A DNA stretch of 64,000 nucleotides, taken from assembly GCA_002415135.1 (NCBI GenBank), contig DIBY01000016.1, positions 363,524 through 427,523 on the forward strand, written 5' to 3'. Each line of letters starts with the position of its first letter. Positions within the stretch are counted from its first letter, which is position 1. The DNA comes from Flavobacteriales bacterium UBA5040 (GTDB taxonomy: Bacteria > Bacteroidota > Bacteroidia > Flavobacteriales > Weeksellaceae). The notes below the pieces were generated by a model that was not told where the DNA came from, did no database searches, and saw only the letters and a program-made list of their open reading frames with translations. Position numbers and translations under genes: made by a program. This document shows, in pieces, positions 7,576-17,600 of the stretch.

Positions 7576-8739
7576 TTAAATCGTCTTCTTATTGGTCAGT
7601 AATTGGACGATCAAAATAATGCCAGAGAACACTAAGCCTACAACAGAAACGCCAGTCCAGCCAAAATAATTCCACGCCAGTGAGCCGAAGCTTGTTCCTG
7701 CCGCACCACCGATAAAAAACCCAACCATGTAAATGGTATTCACTCTATTTCTAGCCTCTGTATTTTTAGAAAAAACAATATTTTGATTGGTAATATGAAC
7801 GCCTTGGACCCCTAAATCAATCAGCACAACTCCGATAATTAATCCAATGATTGAATGGGGCGAAACTAAAAATATCAACCACGATGCGATAATTAAGATC
7901 GCTCCAAAGATGATCAGTTTACTTTTTTTAACGCGGTTGTTCAATTTTCCAACAACGGTTGCACCCAAAGCTCCCGCAATTCCGAACAAACCAAATCCTC
8001 CCGCGATTGCACTACCGTAGCCAAAAGAATCTTCCATCAGAAAAACGAAAGTGGTCCAGAACGCACTTAAACTTCCAAAGGCTAAAGCTCCTCGTAAAGT
8101 TGCCAATCTCAAAGTTGGTTCGGTCTTTAAATAAAACCAAAGCGATTTCATTAACTTCACATAACTTTCGCCAAATTTTGGTTGAATGACTGGCAGTTTA
8201 GCATTTAATAAAAAGAATAACATGGTCATTAAAGCCGCTGCACAATAAAAAACGCTTCGCCATCCAAAATATTCACCGACCAAACCACTTAAAATCCGAC
8301 TTCCTAAAATCCCGATTAAAAGTCCGCTCATTACAATTCCAATAGCACGACCGCGACCTTCATTATTACTGAGATGCGCAACCATCGGCACAAATAATTG
8401 TGGAAGTGTGGACGTAAAGCCAATTAAAAAACTACTGAATATTAATAAGGATAAAGACTGCGAAAGGGCCGCTCCCAAAAGTGAAAGCACCAGAATTAAA
8501 AAGTTAATTCTGATAATTTTCAGATTATTCACTTTATCTCCCAGCGGAATAATAAACAACAACCCCAAAGCATAACCAATCTGAGTCGAAAGCGCAACGT
8601 TACTCACTTTAGAATCGCTGACATTTAAACTTAAAGCAATATCGTGAAGTAACGGTTGATTGTAATACAAATTCGCCACGACCAAACCTGCTGATACACT
8701 TAAAAGATACAGTAAGGAATTGGGTAATTGATTTTTCAT
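7576..8739 (-). CDS. MFS transporter (drug/sugar exporter type)
   Basis: 387 residues, about twelve hydrophobic segments. The first segment carries ANLYYNQPLLHDIA, a signature of a bacterial MFS exporter subgroup often annotated as sugar or drug efflux. Loop 2-3 has PLGDKVNNLKIIR, a variant of the MFS G-D-R/K motif. ATG start at 8739. It faces the plus-strand Gre gene end to end; no strong terminator hairpin is seen between them, only the partial repeat. The substrate cannot be told. Confidence 0.88.
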   Translation of the reverse strand: MKNQLPNSLLYLLSVSAGLVVANLYYNQPLLHDIALSLNVSDSKVSNVALSTQIGYALGLLFIIPLGDKVNNLKIIRINFLILVLSLLGAALSQSLSLLIFSSFLIGFTSTLPQLFVPMVAHLSNNEGRGRAIGIVMSGLLIGILGSRILSGLVGEYFGWRSVFYCAAALMTMLFFLLNAKLPVIQPKFGESYVKLMKSLWFYLKTEPTLRLATLRGALAFGSLSAFWTTFVFLMEDSFGYGSAIAGGFGLFGIAGALGATVVGKLNNRVKKSKLIIFGAILIIASWLIFLVSPHSIIGLIIGVVLIDLGVQGVHITNQNIVFSKNTEARNRVNTIYMVGFFIGGAAGTSFGSLAWNYFGWTGVSVVGLVFSGIILIVQLLTNKKTI

Positions 8740-8876
8740 AGAATGGTCTGCGGAGCTATTTCTTAACAGAGTGCAAAACTAAAACTTCTCTACAAATAAT
8801 AACTTACTTTATTCATCGCTTTCTCTAATTGCAAAAATGATGTCGTCTATTGCTTTTTTTAAATACATCTCAAAAA

Positions 8877-9722
8877 TTAAGGAAGCGCATGAAATCTTTT
8901 TATAGAAGTCGGTTTGAAAATATATTTCGCAGTAACGGTTTGCGGCGCATTCACATCAAGTTCATACCAAGGTGAAAGTTTCTGATTTTTATGATTGACC
9001 AAAATATGAATATCCTGAGCTGGCATATAACTTTCCGCCAGCAAATACAGTTTTTTACCCGCTACATTTCGGGCAACGCCAACAATAATCACCGAATGAC
9101 CGGGACTTCCGGGCTTGATGATGAAATCTCCGGCTCTAATCGATCCATTATCTTTCACAGGATCCGATTCGACATCTAAAGAAATAGTACCGGCATATCG
9201 AAAAATCACTTCTAAATATTTTTGGAAATTTTCGTAAGAATCATCAAATTTTCCGGTGTTGATAAAACTTACTTTTTTGTTTACTTCTTTGGTGCGATAG
9301 CCGATTTTATAATCATCCCAGGCGAAAAACTGCGTGCTTGTAAATTCAAATCCGATATCATCAAACCGCCGATTGAGCCATAAATATTCTGCGTATAAAC
9401 GAATCCAGGCATCTGCACACTGTTGCAGGTTTTTTTCACCCACATCAATTTTCAAAATCGCAACATGATGTTGTTGCTCTTCTATTGGCACTCCTGTAAA
9501 ATCCCGTACTGGCAAGTTAGGCGGATGAAGTGTAAAGTTCGTAAGAAACTCACTGAAGCTTCCAGGTTCTTGTTGTACCCACGAAAACCCTTTTGGAGGA
9601 TTAAAACGGGTACGGATTGTAGATTTTGTTTGATCAATCTCCAAAGGTTGTGTAGTCACATAGATCTGTGAAAAGGAGTGTTGAAAAACGACGAAAAATA
9701 GTAATAGCAAAAACTTTTTCAA
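8877..9722 (-). CDS. DUF4846 secreted protein
   Basis: 281 residues from a TTG start at 9722; no in-frame ATG is nearby and the TTG opens directly into a signal peptide (KKFLLLLFFVVFQHSFSQ). The DUF4846 pattern is recognisable: PVRDFTG, QQCADAWIRLYAEYLW, FRYAGTISL, then RAGDFIIKPGSPGHSVIIV and LAESYMPAQDIHILVN. The SPGHSVII and ESYMPAQ stretches suggest an amidase/NlpC-like fold, but no activity is established. It should be periplasmic or outer-membrane associated; there is no lipobox Cys. It is divergent from the large surface gene at 9826. Confidence 0.85.
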   Translation of the reverse strand: MKKFLLLLFFVVFQHSFSQIYVTTQPLEIDQTKSTIRTRFNPPKGFSWVQQEPGSFSEFLTNFTLHPPNLPVRDFTGVPIEEQQHHVAILKIDVGEKNLQQCADAWIRLYAEYLWLNRRFDDIGFEFTSTQFFAWDDYKIGYRTKEVNKKVSFINTGKFDDSYENFQKYLEVIFRYAGTISLDVESDPVKDNGSIRAGDFIIKPGSPGHSVIIVGVARNVAGKKLYLLAESYMPAQDIHILVNHKNQKLSPWYELDVNAPQTVTAKYIFKPTSIKRFHALP

Positions 9723-9803
9723 ATGGAACGATATTTCAAGTAATCAAAATTACCTATTATTTCTAAATATGGAAAATTAACACTAATTTTTAAAAAACAT
9801 CGT

Positions 9804-9811
9804 TATATTTG
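9804..9811 (+). promoter_or_regulatory. Putative -7 box (TATATTTG)
   Basis: A TAnnTTTG match 14 bases before the ATG at 9826. It argues against the in-frame TTG at 9820 as start, because the leader would then be almost absent. Confidence 0.55.
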
Positions 9812-9825
9812 AGCCACGTTTGAAA

Positions 9826-12645
9826 ATGAAAAGATATTTTACAGCCCTCTTATTTCTTCTAGTTTTTGTTGGGATTTCTGCTCAACAGGATACCATTAAC
9901 ATTACTGCAAAAATTAGTGAAAACAGTAATCTCATTTCGGTAGATCAAGAAATAATTTACTACAATACGACAGACTTACCGATAAAGAAAATTAAGTTAC
10001 TCAACTGGATATCGGCGTACAAGAATAGAAACACTCCACTCCTTTCCCGAACTCTACAGGATCGAAAGACCGATATGTATTTTGCAGAGAAGGTAGAATT
10101 AGGAGACACCGACGACTTAAAAATTAAAATAGGATCTTCAGGTTGGGATTATCTTTCAGGCAATGATGAAAATATTTATTATCCACTTGCTGAAGAATTG
10201 AAACCTGGCGAAAGCGTGAAAATCGCTTTACAATATCTTTTAAAAATACCTCATAAGAAATTCACGGGTTACGGAATTGACCAAAATTCATTGTCATTCA
10301 AATATTTTTTCATCGTTCCCGACTCTTTTGAAAACCTGGATCAAAGTCCCAAATATTTTCAAAATATTGAAGAAAATCAAAGTCCTGGAAATTACTGGAA
10401 AATTAATTTTGACTTGCCAGCTACTTATTTTGTCGAAAGTAATTTAGAGCGAATTCAGCCAACTTCATTTGCCGGACCACTCAATAAAGATCCCGAATTT
10501 TTAGTTACGCTAAAATTTACCGATCAAATGATCACGGAGATTGACGGTCAAAAAATCGAACTTGATTTCGGTTATAAGCTGAATGGTGACGAAAGACAAA
10601 ATCTGGAATTTTATCTTCCGCTACAACTCCATTTCATCAAAAATAAAATTGGAAATCTGCCAGCTAAAATTTTCATTACAGAAAAATTTAAAAAAGATGA
10701 AGATTTCATTGGCATTGACGATCTGCAATTTTGGAAATTTCACTATCAACTTTTTAAAGGCCACGAGCAAACCGATCTCAATTATTTCAGCATCTTGTCT
10801 AAAGCGATTGTCCAGCGAAGCGTCATTTTTGAAAAAAGAAATGATCATTGGTTAATGAATGGACTGAAAACGTATTTGGAAATCGAATATCTAGACCGTT
10901 ATTACAAGGACAGAAAACTCTTGGGAGATTTACCAGACCAACTAAAAATTTTCGGTTTGAAACCTTTGAAGTTTTTCCGACTTTCAAAACTGGAGTTGAG
11001 TGAGAGATACGGTCTTGCTTACCAATACATGGTGACTCAAAATCTGGATCAAAAAATTGATGAACCTTTTGAAAAGCTCAGCAATTTCAACGCAACTGCC
11101 ATTAGTCATTTTGAAACTGGAAGCCTTTTTGCCTTCATCGCCGAAAAAATGGGTCAGGAAAAATTCGATGACTTTTTGAAAAACTATTTGACGAAATACG
11201 CTGCGAAACATGTGGATCAAAAAGTTTTTTTAGACGAATTATCTTTGGCTTCAGGTTATTCCTCAGATTTTTTTGAAGATTTTATCAAGCAGAAAAACAG
11301 GGTCAATTTTAAGTTGAAAAGGTTTAGAAAGATCGATGATAATTTTCAGGTTAAAGTTTCGAAAAATACTTCGCAAACGATTCCTTTTAAAATTGAAACA
11401 GAGGAACAGTCAGGCAAGAAACAGACTTTTTGGTTTGATACCGATTCTTCTGAAAAAATCGTTGAGTACAATATTCCACAATCCAATGCCGAGAAAATAA
11501 TCATTAACGATCATTATATTTTTCCAGAGAAAAACTTCCGCGATAATTATCTATATACCAAAGGAGTATTTTCTAACATGAAAAAATTAAAACTCAAAGT
11601 ATTCAAGGACATTCCTAATCCAGAATATAATGAAATTTATGTGAATCCGCGGTTGAGCTTCAATGCGTACGACAAAGTTTTATTTGGAATTAACTTTAAG
11701 AACGGTTCTTTGTTTGACCGAAAATTTCAATATTCTTTCACTCCTTATTTCAGTTCAGGTACTGGACAATTAGCTGGATCAGGAGGAGTTTCCTATTCTT
11801 TTCAGCCGGCAAATAGCTTTTACCGTAGTTTAGATTTTGGCGTTTCGGCTTCTCATTTTCATTATGATTTTGATCTAACGTACAGAAAACTTGGTGCATT
11901 TGTCGGTATTAATTTTGCTAAAAATCCACGTTCTGATATTGGTCGCGGTATCGGATTTTCTTATAATTATTTAGAAAAAGATTTAGATCCAACCAAACAA
12001 AACCAAACAGAGTACGGCAAATACAACTTATGGAATTTAGGATACGGTTATTCTGATCGTTCTTTAATTCATGAAAAATCCAGCAACATCAATTTTCAGT
12101 GGATGGAAGATTTCCAGAAAATTTCAACAGAATTTTCTTATCGATGGGAATTTGCAGAAGATAAAAAAGTGAGCTTCCGATTTTTCGGTGGTTACTTCAT
12201 CAATAATAACACGAAAAACGACTTGTTTAATTACGGTATTTCAAAAGTATCCAATTATGCTTTTTCTTATGGTTTATTGGGACAGAGTGCAACTTCTGGA
12301 GTATTTGCACAACAGTTAATTGTGGCCGAAGGTGGTTTTAAATCTTATCTTGGTTCCACCGCAAACAAATGGATCACGTCAGTCAACGTAGATTCGCATG
12401 TGTGGCGTTGGTTTAATGTTTATGCAGATGCTGGAGTTTATAAAAACAAAAACCAAAGTGCAGAATTCATCTGGGATTCTGGCGTTAAAGTAAAAGTTAT
12501 TCCCGATTTTCTGGAGGTATATTTCCCAATTCAAAGTTCACTTGGGTTTGAACCTTCCTTTAAAGATTACGGACAAAGAATACGGTTTACGTTGGTCTTA
12601 AACTTTAGTGCGATCACGAGTTATTTTAGAAGAGGTTGGTTTTAA
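9826..12645 (+). CDS. M1-peptidase-like surface protein lacking HEXXH, with C-terminal barrel-like region
   Basis: 939 residues from the ATG at 9826 (an in-frame TTG lies 6 bases earlier). Signal peptide KRYFTALLFLLVFVGISAQ. Residues from about 20 to 560 follow the M1 aminopeptidase plan: a beta-sandwich-like N-domain, then a helical part with HWLMNGLKTYLEIEY, which corresponds to the WLNEGLA-type segment carrying the third zinc ligand, and SGYSSDFFEDFIKQ as in the M1 C-lobe. The HEXXH motif expected about 20 residues before that segment is absent (AIVQRSVIFEKRND), and the ligand Glu is Asn (MNG). Residues from about 610 to the end are Tyr/Phe/Gly-rich alternating strands ending in F, like an outer-membrane barrel. 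Peptidase activity is unlikely; the role is unknown. Confidence 0.8.
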   Translation: MKRYFTALLFLLVFVGISAQQDTINITAKISENSNLISVDQEIIYYNTTDLPIKKIKLLNWISAYKNRNTPLLSRTLQDRKTDMYFAEKVELGDTDDLKIKIGSSGWDYLSGNDENIYYPLAEELKPGESVKIALQYLLKIPHKKFTGYGIDQNSLSFKYFFIVPDSFENLDQSPKYFQNIEENQSPGNYWKINFDLPATYFVESNLERIQPTSFAGPLNKDPEFLVTLKFTDQMITEIDGQKIELDFGYKLNGDERQNLEFYLPLQLHFIKNKIGNLPAKIFITEKFKKDEDFIGIDDLQFWKFHYQLFKGHEQTDLNYFSILSKAIVQRSVIFEKRNDHWLMNGLKTYLEIEYLDRYYKDRKLLGDLPDQLKIFGLKPLKFFRLSKLELSERYGLAYQYMVTQNLDQKIDEPFEKLSNFNATAISHFETGSLFAFIAEKMGQEKFDDFLKNYLTKYAAKHVDQKVFLDELSLASGYSSDFFEDFIKQKNRVNFKLKRFRKIDDNFQVKVSKNTSQTIPFKIETEEQSGKKQTFWFDTDSSEKIVEYNIPQSNAEKIIINDHYIFPEKNFRDNYLYTKGVFSNMKKLKLKVFKDIPNPEYNEIYVNPRLSFNAYDKVLFGINFKNGSLFDRKFQYSFTPYFSSGTGQLAGSGGVSYSFQPANSFYRSLDFGVSASHFHYDFDLTYRKLGAFVGINFAKNPRSDIGRGIGFSYNYLEKDLDPTKQNQTEYGKYNLWNLGYGYSDRSLIHEKSSNINFQWMEDFQKISTEFSYRWEFAEDKKVSFRFFGGYFINNNTKNDLFNYGISKVSNYAFSYGLLGQSATSGVFAQQLIVAEGGFKSYLGSTANKWITSVNVDSHVWRWFNVYADAGVYKNKNQSAEFIWDSGVKVKVIPDFLEVYFPIQSSLGFEPSFKDYGQRIRFTLVLNFSAITSYFRRGWF

Positions 12646-12706
12646 AAAACCTTTCCAAAGCTCTTTAAAACTTTTTAAAAACGAAGCAGTTATATTTTTA
12701 TCATTT

Positions 12707-12773
12707 AACCATTAAGAATCCATTAAGCAGTTAAGAAGATTGATATTTCCTTTGGAAATTAGATCGTGTAAAA
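12707..12773. repeat. ATTAAG-rich dispersed repeat with small hairpin
   Basis: AACCATTAAGA, ATTAAGC and GTTAAGAA units followed by the short palindrome ATTTCCTTTGGAAAT. A related block lies at 18011-18090 and a strong inverted version at 23269-23326. Confidence 0.4.
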
Positions 12774-12786
12774 AATTTCAACGCCA

Positions 12787-12818
12787 TAAAAAAAGCGACT
12801 CCAGATTGGAATCGCTTT
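12787..12818 (-). terminator. Terminator of the T9SS protein gene at 12840
   Basis: Arms AAAGCGACTCCA and TGGAATCGCTTT (12792-12803, 12807-12818) pair with one wobble. On the minus strand the stem runs into a T tract. It could also serve the plus-strand gene ending at 12645. Confidence 0.75.
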
Positions 12819-12839
12819 CATTTTTATTATAAAGAAATT

Positions 12840-13610
12840 TTAGTTCTTCATTACTTTTCGGCTCACTTTCGCAGAACCATTGTCAACAGTTACAATATAC
12901 ATTCCTTTGGTTAAAGAAGAAGTGTTGATCGATTGTCCGCTGTCAATTCTGTTTGAACTTAGTAATTTTCCTTCAGCAGTATAAATGTTTACCGTTGCTC
13001 TTGCAGGAAGAATTACTGTTAAAGCATTTCCTACATTAGTATTCATTTTGATTTGTTTGTCGAAACCAGATACGTCGGTAACTGCCATTGACGCTTTATC
13101 CTGGAACAAAATGTCGTCAAAGTACACAAGACCTCCTGAGCTACCGTCTGCATCCTTGTAAGTTCTCAACGATAATCTTGCAATAGTTGCAGATGCAGGA
13201 GCTACGGCTTCTACGCTAAATTGAACCCATTGCGGAGCATCTGTAGAATAATCCGCGCCTTGCAAAGTAGTTTCTGTCAGTAATGCGGCATCTGTTCTCC
13301 ATTGCCCCCAATATCTAAATCGACCATTACTTACGTTGTCATAGTACCATCCAGAATAAACATAAGTTTTTCCTGCTACTACAGTTATATCTGGTGCACC
13401 GATATTACTGGTTGAATTAGCAGCCAACAAACCTACAGCAAACCCACCCGAATGTACTGGGTTCGTACTTTGAATAATTTGTGCAGGCGTTGCAAACCAT
13501 CCATCTGGCTTACCATCTGCCCAGGTTTCAAATCCTGCGTTTGGTATTAAATTTTGAGCACCCATAAGTGCTATTCCCGCGATTCCTAAAATTGTAAAGA
13601 TTTTTTTCAT
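12840..13610 (-). CDS. Secreted protein with CBM-like domain and T9SS type A sorting domain
   Basis: 256 residues from ATG at 13610, which opens a signal peptide (MKKIFTILGIAGIALMGAQ); a longer upstream frame would bury it. Residues about 20-165 look like a carbohydrate-binding-module 4/9-type beta sandwich (LIPNAGFETWADGKPDGW at the start, VYFDDILF near the end). Residues about 180-256 are a type A C-terminal sorting domain: VNIYTAEGKLLSS, then SSLTKGMYIVTVDNG and the basic tail KVSRKVMKN. T9SS cargo crosses the outer membrane and loses this domain. No catalytic domain is present, so a binding or structural role is likely. It lies next to another sorting-domain gene in the same direction, with a terminator between them. 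Confidence 0.9.
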   Translation of the reverse strand: MKKIFTILGIAGIALMGAQNLIPNAGFETWADGKPDGWFATPAQIIQSTNPVHSGGFAVGLLAANSTSNIGAPDITVVAGKTYVYSGWYYDNVSNGRFRYWGQWRTDAALLTETTLQGADYSTDAPQWVQFSVEAVAPASATIARLSLRTYKDADGSSGGLVYFDDILFQDKASMAVTDVSGFDKQIKMNTNVGNALTVILPARATVNIYTAEGKLLSSNRIDSGQSINTSSLTKGMYIVTVDNGSAKVSRKVMKN

Positions 13611-13710
13611 TGTATTGAAATTTAATTGTTTATGATTAATTGGTACCACGAATTTACAAAATTGTTTTTAAAATAACTAGTTTCAAAATATAAATCATGT
13701 TTAGCACAAA

Positions 13711-13740
13711 AAAAAGATTACCATCGCTGATAATCTTTTT
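13711..13740 (-). terminator. Terminator between the two T9SS cargo genes
   Basis: Perfect 10-base stem AAAAAGATTA / TAATCTTTTT with a 10-base loop and T tract, downstream of the minus-strand gene at 13762. Confidence 0.85.
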
Positions 13741-13761
13741 TTTGATAAAATTTCTGGGAAA

Positions 13762-14520
13762 TTATTTTTTGATAATTTTCTGAGAAACTGCTTTTCCATT
13801 CACGTTTGCAGTTACAACATACATTCCTTTAGCTAAAGAAGAAACCTCTAAAGAAGTATTTTCATTAACAGATGCAGTTTTAACAACCTGACCGTTCATG
13901 TTAAGAATCTGTACGTCAGCTTTAGCAGCAAACAAGATTGCATTTCCTACTACCGTGTTTTTTACCAGATTAACTTTTGCAGCGTTTACATCAACTACAG
14001 CAGCAGTTGCGTTAGCGGTCCAAGAAATTCCATCAATAGTGATTTGCTTGTTACCAGTTTGAGTTCCTACAGGATAAGTGATTTTTACTTTAACAAGACC
14101 AGATTTGTTGATAGCCGTTGTAGAGGTATATACAGTAGAATCTTCACCTGCTGTACCGAATGCAGGAGTAACAGTTGTTTCAACTCCGTCAACAACTAAA
14201 GCTAACACTCTGTTATTTGTACCTCCTGTAAAAGCTTTTCTATACTTAAAAGTAAATGTACCTACGCCATTTGGAATTTCAAATTCTACAGAACTAGGTT
14301 CGTCAGATCTTCTAAGCATGAGTCCCTTACCATTGATAGCAAAAGTGTCCTGGTCTCTAGAATGAACGTAATTTACGGTAACTCCACTAGTTTCTCCAGC
14401 AAAAGTGCCATCAGCATAAGTTGCAGTTAATGCTGTTTGAGTTTCGAAAGTTTCAGCACCTTGTGCGTTTACAGTTGCAGCAAGAATTACAGCTGCGAAT
14501 AAAGAATAGAATTTTTTCAT
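13762..14520 (-). CDS. Secreted protein with T9SS type A sorting domain
   Basis: 252 residues. Signal peptide MKKFYSLFAAVILAATVNAQ. Residues about 20-165 form a Thr/Val-rich beta-sandwich-like region (GVGTFTFKYRKAFTGG, VKVKITYPVG) ending in KQITIDGISW; I do not recognise a named domain. Residues about 175-252 are a sorting domain: VQILNMNGQVVKTASV, SSLAKGMYVVTANVNG, KAVSQKIIKK. The sorting domain closely parallels that of the neighbour at 12840 while the cargo part differs. Predicted to be exported by the type IX system and released or anchored on the surface. Confidence 0.88.
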   Translation of the reverse strand: MKKFYSLFAAVILAATVNAQGAETFETQTALTATYADGTFAGETSGVTVNYVHSRDQDTFAINGKGLMLRRSDEPSSVEFEIPNGVGTFTFKYRKAFTGGTNNRVLALVVDGVETTVTPAFGTAGEDSTVYTSTTAINKSGLVKVKITYPVGTQTGNKQITIDGISWTANATAAVVDVNAAKVNLVKNTVVGNAILFAAKADVQILNMNGQVVKTASVNENTSLEVSSLAKGMYVVTANVNGKAVSQKIIKK

Positions 14521-14554
14521 GTTTGAAAATTTAAATAATTAATAATTTGTAGTA

Positions 14555-14562
14555 CAAAAATA
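14555..14562 (-). promoter_or_regulatory. Putative -7 box (TATTTTTG, minus strand)
   Basis: A TAnnTTTG match 34 bases upstream of the ATG at 14520. Confidence 0.5.
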
Positions 14563-14672
14563 CGGACAATTTTGCTAATTCCCTAATTTCAACATGAATT
14601 AAATGTTAAATCTGCAACAACAATTTTAAAAAGACTTTTTCGTTACTTTTACACCAATGTTTTTAAAACGCT

Positions 14673-17600
14673 TTGATTAAAAAAATACTATTCTTATTCA
14701 TCTATGTATCTGCATTAAGTCTAATTAATGCTCAAATTTTCACGTGGCAAAATCCAAATATATCAAAAGATTCTTTAAAAAAAAATTCTATCCTTGCGGC
14801 AAAAATTGAACAAGACGTTTTTTCTAAAGACACTTTGGATTTTATCAGAATGCCGAATAAAACCATTATTGATGAAGGCGTTCTGGTTAAAAATACACGA
14901 TCTCAAATTCTAGGCGATCTAAATTCTAAAGGTTCTATCATCAGAGGAATTACCTTTGGAAATAACCAGGGGCAAAGTGTGCAGAGTTCCATGGATCTGC
15001 AGGTAACCGGAAAACTGTCAAAAGATGTTTCGATTCTCGCTTCTATTTCAGATCATAATTTACCTATTCAAGCCGATGGTTATACGCAAACGCTGGAGGA
15101 ATTCGATAAGATTTATCTACAACTCAATATTACAGACAACTCCATTCTGCGTGCTGGTCATTTGGATCTGTTGGATGAGAAAACCTATTTCGGACGCTTT
15201 CAAAGACGAAGTATGGGTTTAGAATATCAAACCCAATTTGGAATTGAAAATAAAACCTTCGCCAATATTTCGGCTGGTGTGGCCAGGAGTGAATTCCACC
15301 GAATCCGTTTTCAAGGCGTAGAAGGAAATCAGGGTCCTTATCGTTTAAATGGAAAAAATGGCGAACAGTTTATTACTATTATTTCTGGATCTGAACAGGT
15401 TTTCATCGATGGAATTTTAATGAAACGCGGTGAAAGTCAGGATTACGTCATTAATTATAATACGGGTGAGATTACTTTTACCAGTTTCCGTCCGATCTTT
15501 AAACAGAACTTTATTACCATTTCTTACAATTATACCAACCGGAATTACTCGCGTTTTTTAGTAACTGGCGGCGTTCAACATAAACGGGAAAAAGTGAAAT
15601 TTGGATTCAACTGGTTTATGGAAAATGACAATAAAAACGCACCACTTTCTTTAAATTTATCTAAAGAAGATGAGCAGATTTTAGCCAATGCCGGAAATAA
15701 CACTGATTTAATGTATGCTCCTTCCGGAACGGTTTCCGAATATGATGTGAATAAAATCCTGTATCAACTCATTCAAAATCAAAACGGAAATTATTATGAA
15801 TTCTCCAGCGATCAAACCCAAACTTTGTATCAAGTTGCCTTCACGTACTTTGGAGATAATTTGGGAGATTACCGTTTAAAGCAAACTACGAATAACGGGC
15901 GCGTTTTCGAATATGCTGGTCCAAATGCCGGAACTTATAAAGCCGTGCGTAAATTGCCGTCGCCACAAAAAGCACAGGTTTTTTCAACCAATGCGGAAGT
16001 GCTTTTACGGGAAGGAAAAATCGGAGCAGACTTTTCTTTAAGCAATTACGATATCAATCTTTTCTCCTCGAAAGATGCAAGTGAAAACATCGGTTATGCC
16101 GGACGTGTTTTCGGTTACAAAACCTTTAATAAAAACAACTGGAAAGGAACGCCGAGTTTTGAATACCAACACATTAATTCACAGTTTCATATTTTAGATA
16201 GGATCAATGATGTGGAGTTTTCACGGGATTTTAATTTGGCGCAAGAGTTTAATCAAATTACCCAAAACCGCTTAATTTTTAGTTTTCTGAATCAATGGAA
16301 AAACACGTCGTTTCTGAATTATAAAATCAATTATTTAGATGAAAAAGATTCTTACACTGGAATAAAAAACGATCTGGATTTTGGGTGGATCAAAGGAAAA
16401 TTTAACACGAAAGGAAACTTCTCTTATCTCGACACCAAATCCACTTTTCAGAATACCAACTTTGTCAGAACTGATGTTGCGACAGAATACGAGGGCAAAA
16501 AAGGAAGTTGGGCAGTCGGCGCTGGTATGGAACAAAATATAAAAAACTTCAACCAAACGGATTTACTCGATGTCACGAGTTATCGCTGGAAAGAGGTTTT
16601 TGTTCAGAAAAAAATTGGCGATTCTACAAGAACAAAACTTCTGGCTAAAATGTATTTGCGTGATAATGATTCCGTGCGAAATAATACTTTGCAAAATAGA
16701 AATCAAATTCTTGGTTTTATGACGGAAAGTCAAATTATTAAAACAGAGAAAACCACATTATCTGCACTACTCCATTATCGAAAATTCTTTGAGAAAACGG
16801 ATGATTTACAGTCCAAATATAATCAGGATTTCATCGTTGGAAATATGACCTATCAACAACAACTGTTCAATAATGGAATGCGTTTACAGGCTTTTTATGA
16901 ACTCGGAAATGGACAGGAAGCACAACGGGAATTTCAATACATCAAAGTAACAGATGGACAGGGAGTTTATAAATGGACCGATTATAACGGTGATGGAATT
17001 CAGCAGTTAGATGAATTTGAAATTGCAGAATATGCAGATTTAGCGCAGTATATTAGGATTTACACCAATACCGTAAATTATATTCCATCTAATAAGAACA
17101 AAATGCAGTTGGCTTTATTCGTCAATCCTTCCGTAATTTTTGATTCTGAAAATCAATTTCTGAAACGCTGGAACTTTAATCTTTCTATCAATTCCCAAAA
17201 TTCCTACTTTAAAAAAGAAAAGGTTTTTGTTTTGAATCCGTTCGAAAAAAATGAAGATCAAATTCTAAAAAATCAAAATATTCTGGCATCGGCACAGTTT
17301 AATCCGACCGATAAATCGGGTTGGAATGGTAATTACCGTTTCATCGCCAACAATAATTTAATCAATGCCAACTTTAGTAATGAAGAGCGGACTCAAGTTT
17401 CTCATTTCCTCAATATCGGACATTGGTTTGGAAAAGATTTCCGGATTGATTGGGAGAATTCGCTTCACGATATTGACAACGCGTCGCAACTTTTTACCAG
17501 TCGGGATTATCAATTGCAAAATGTGGAAACCAAACCAAAAGCGACTTACAAATTTACAGAAGCGATTCAGTCTGAACTTTCTTCGGCCTTTCGTCAGAAA

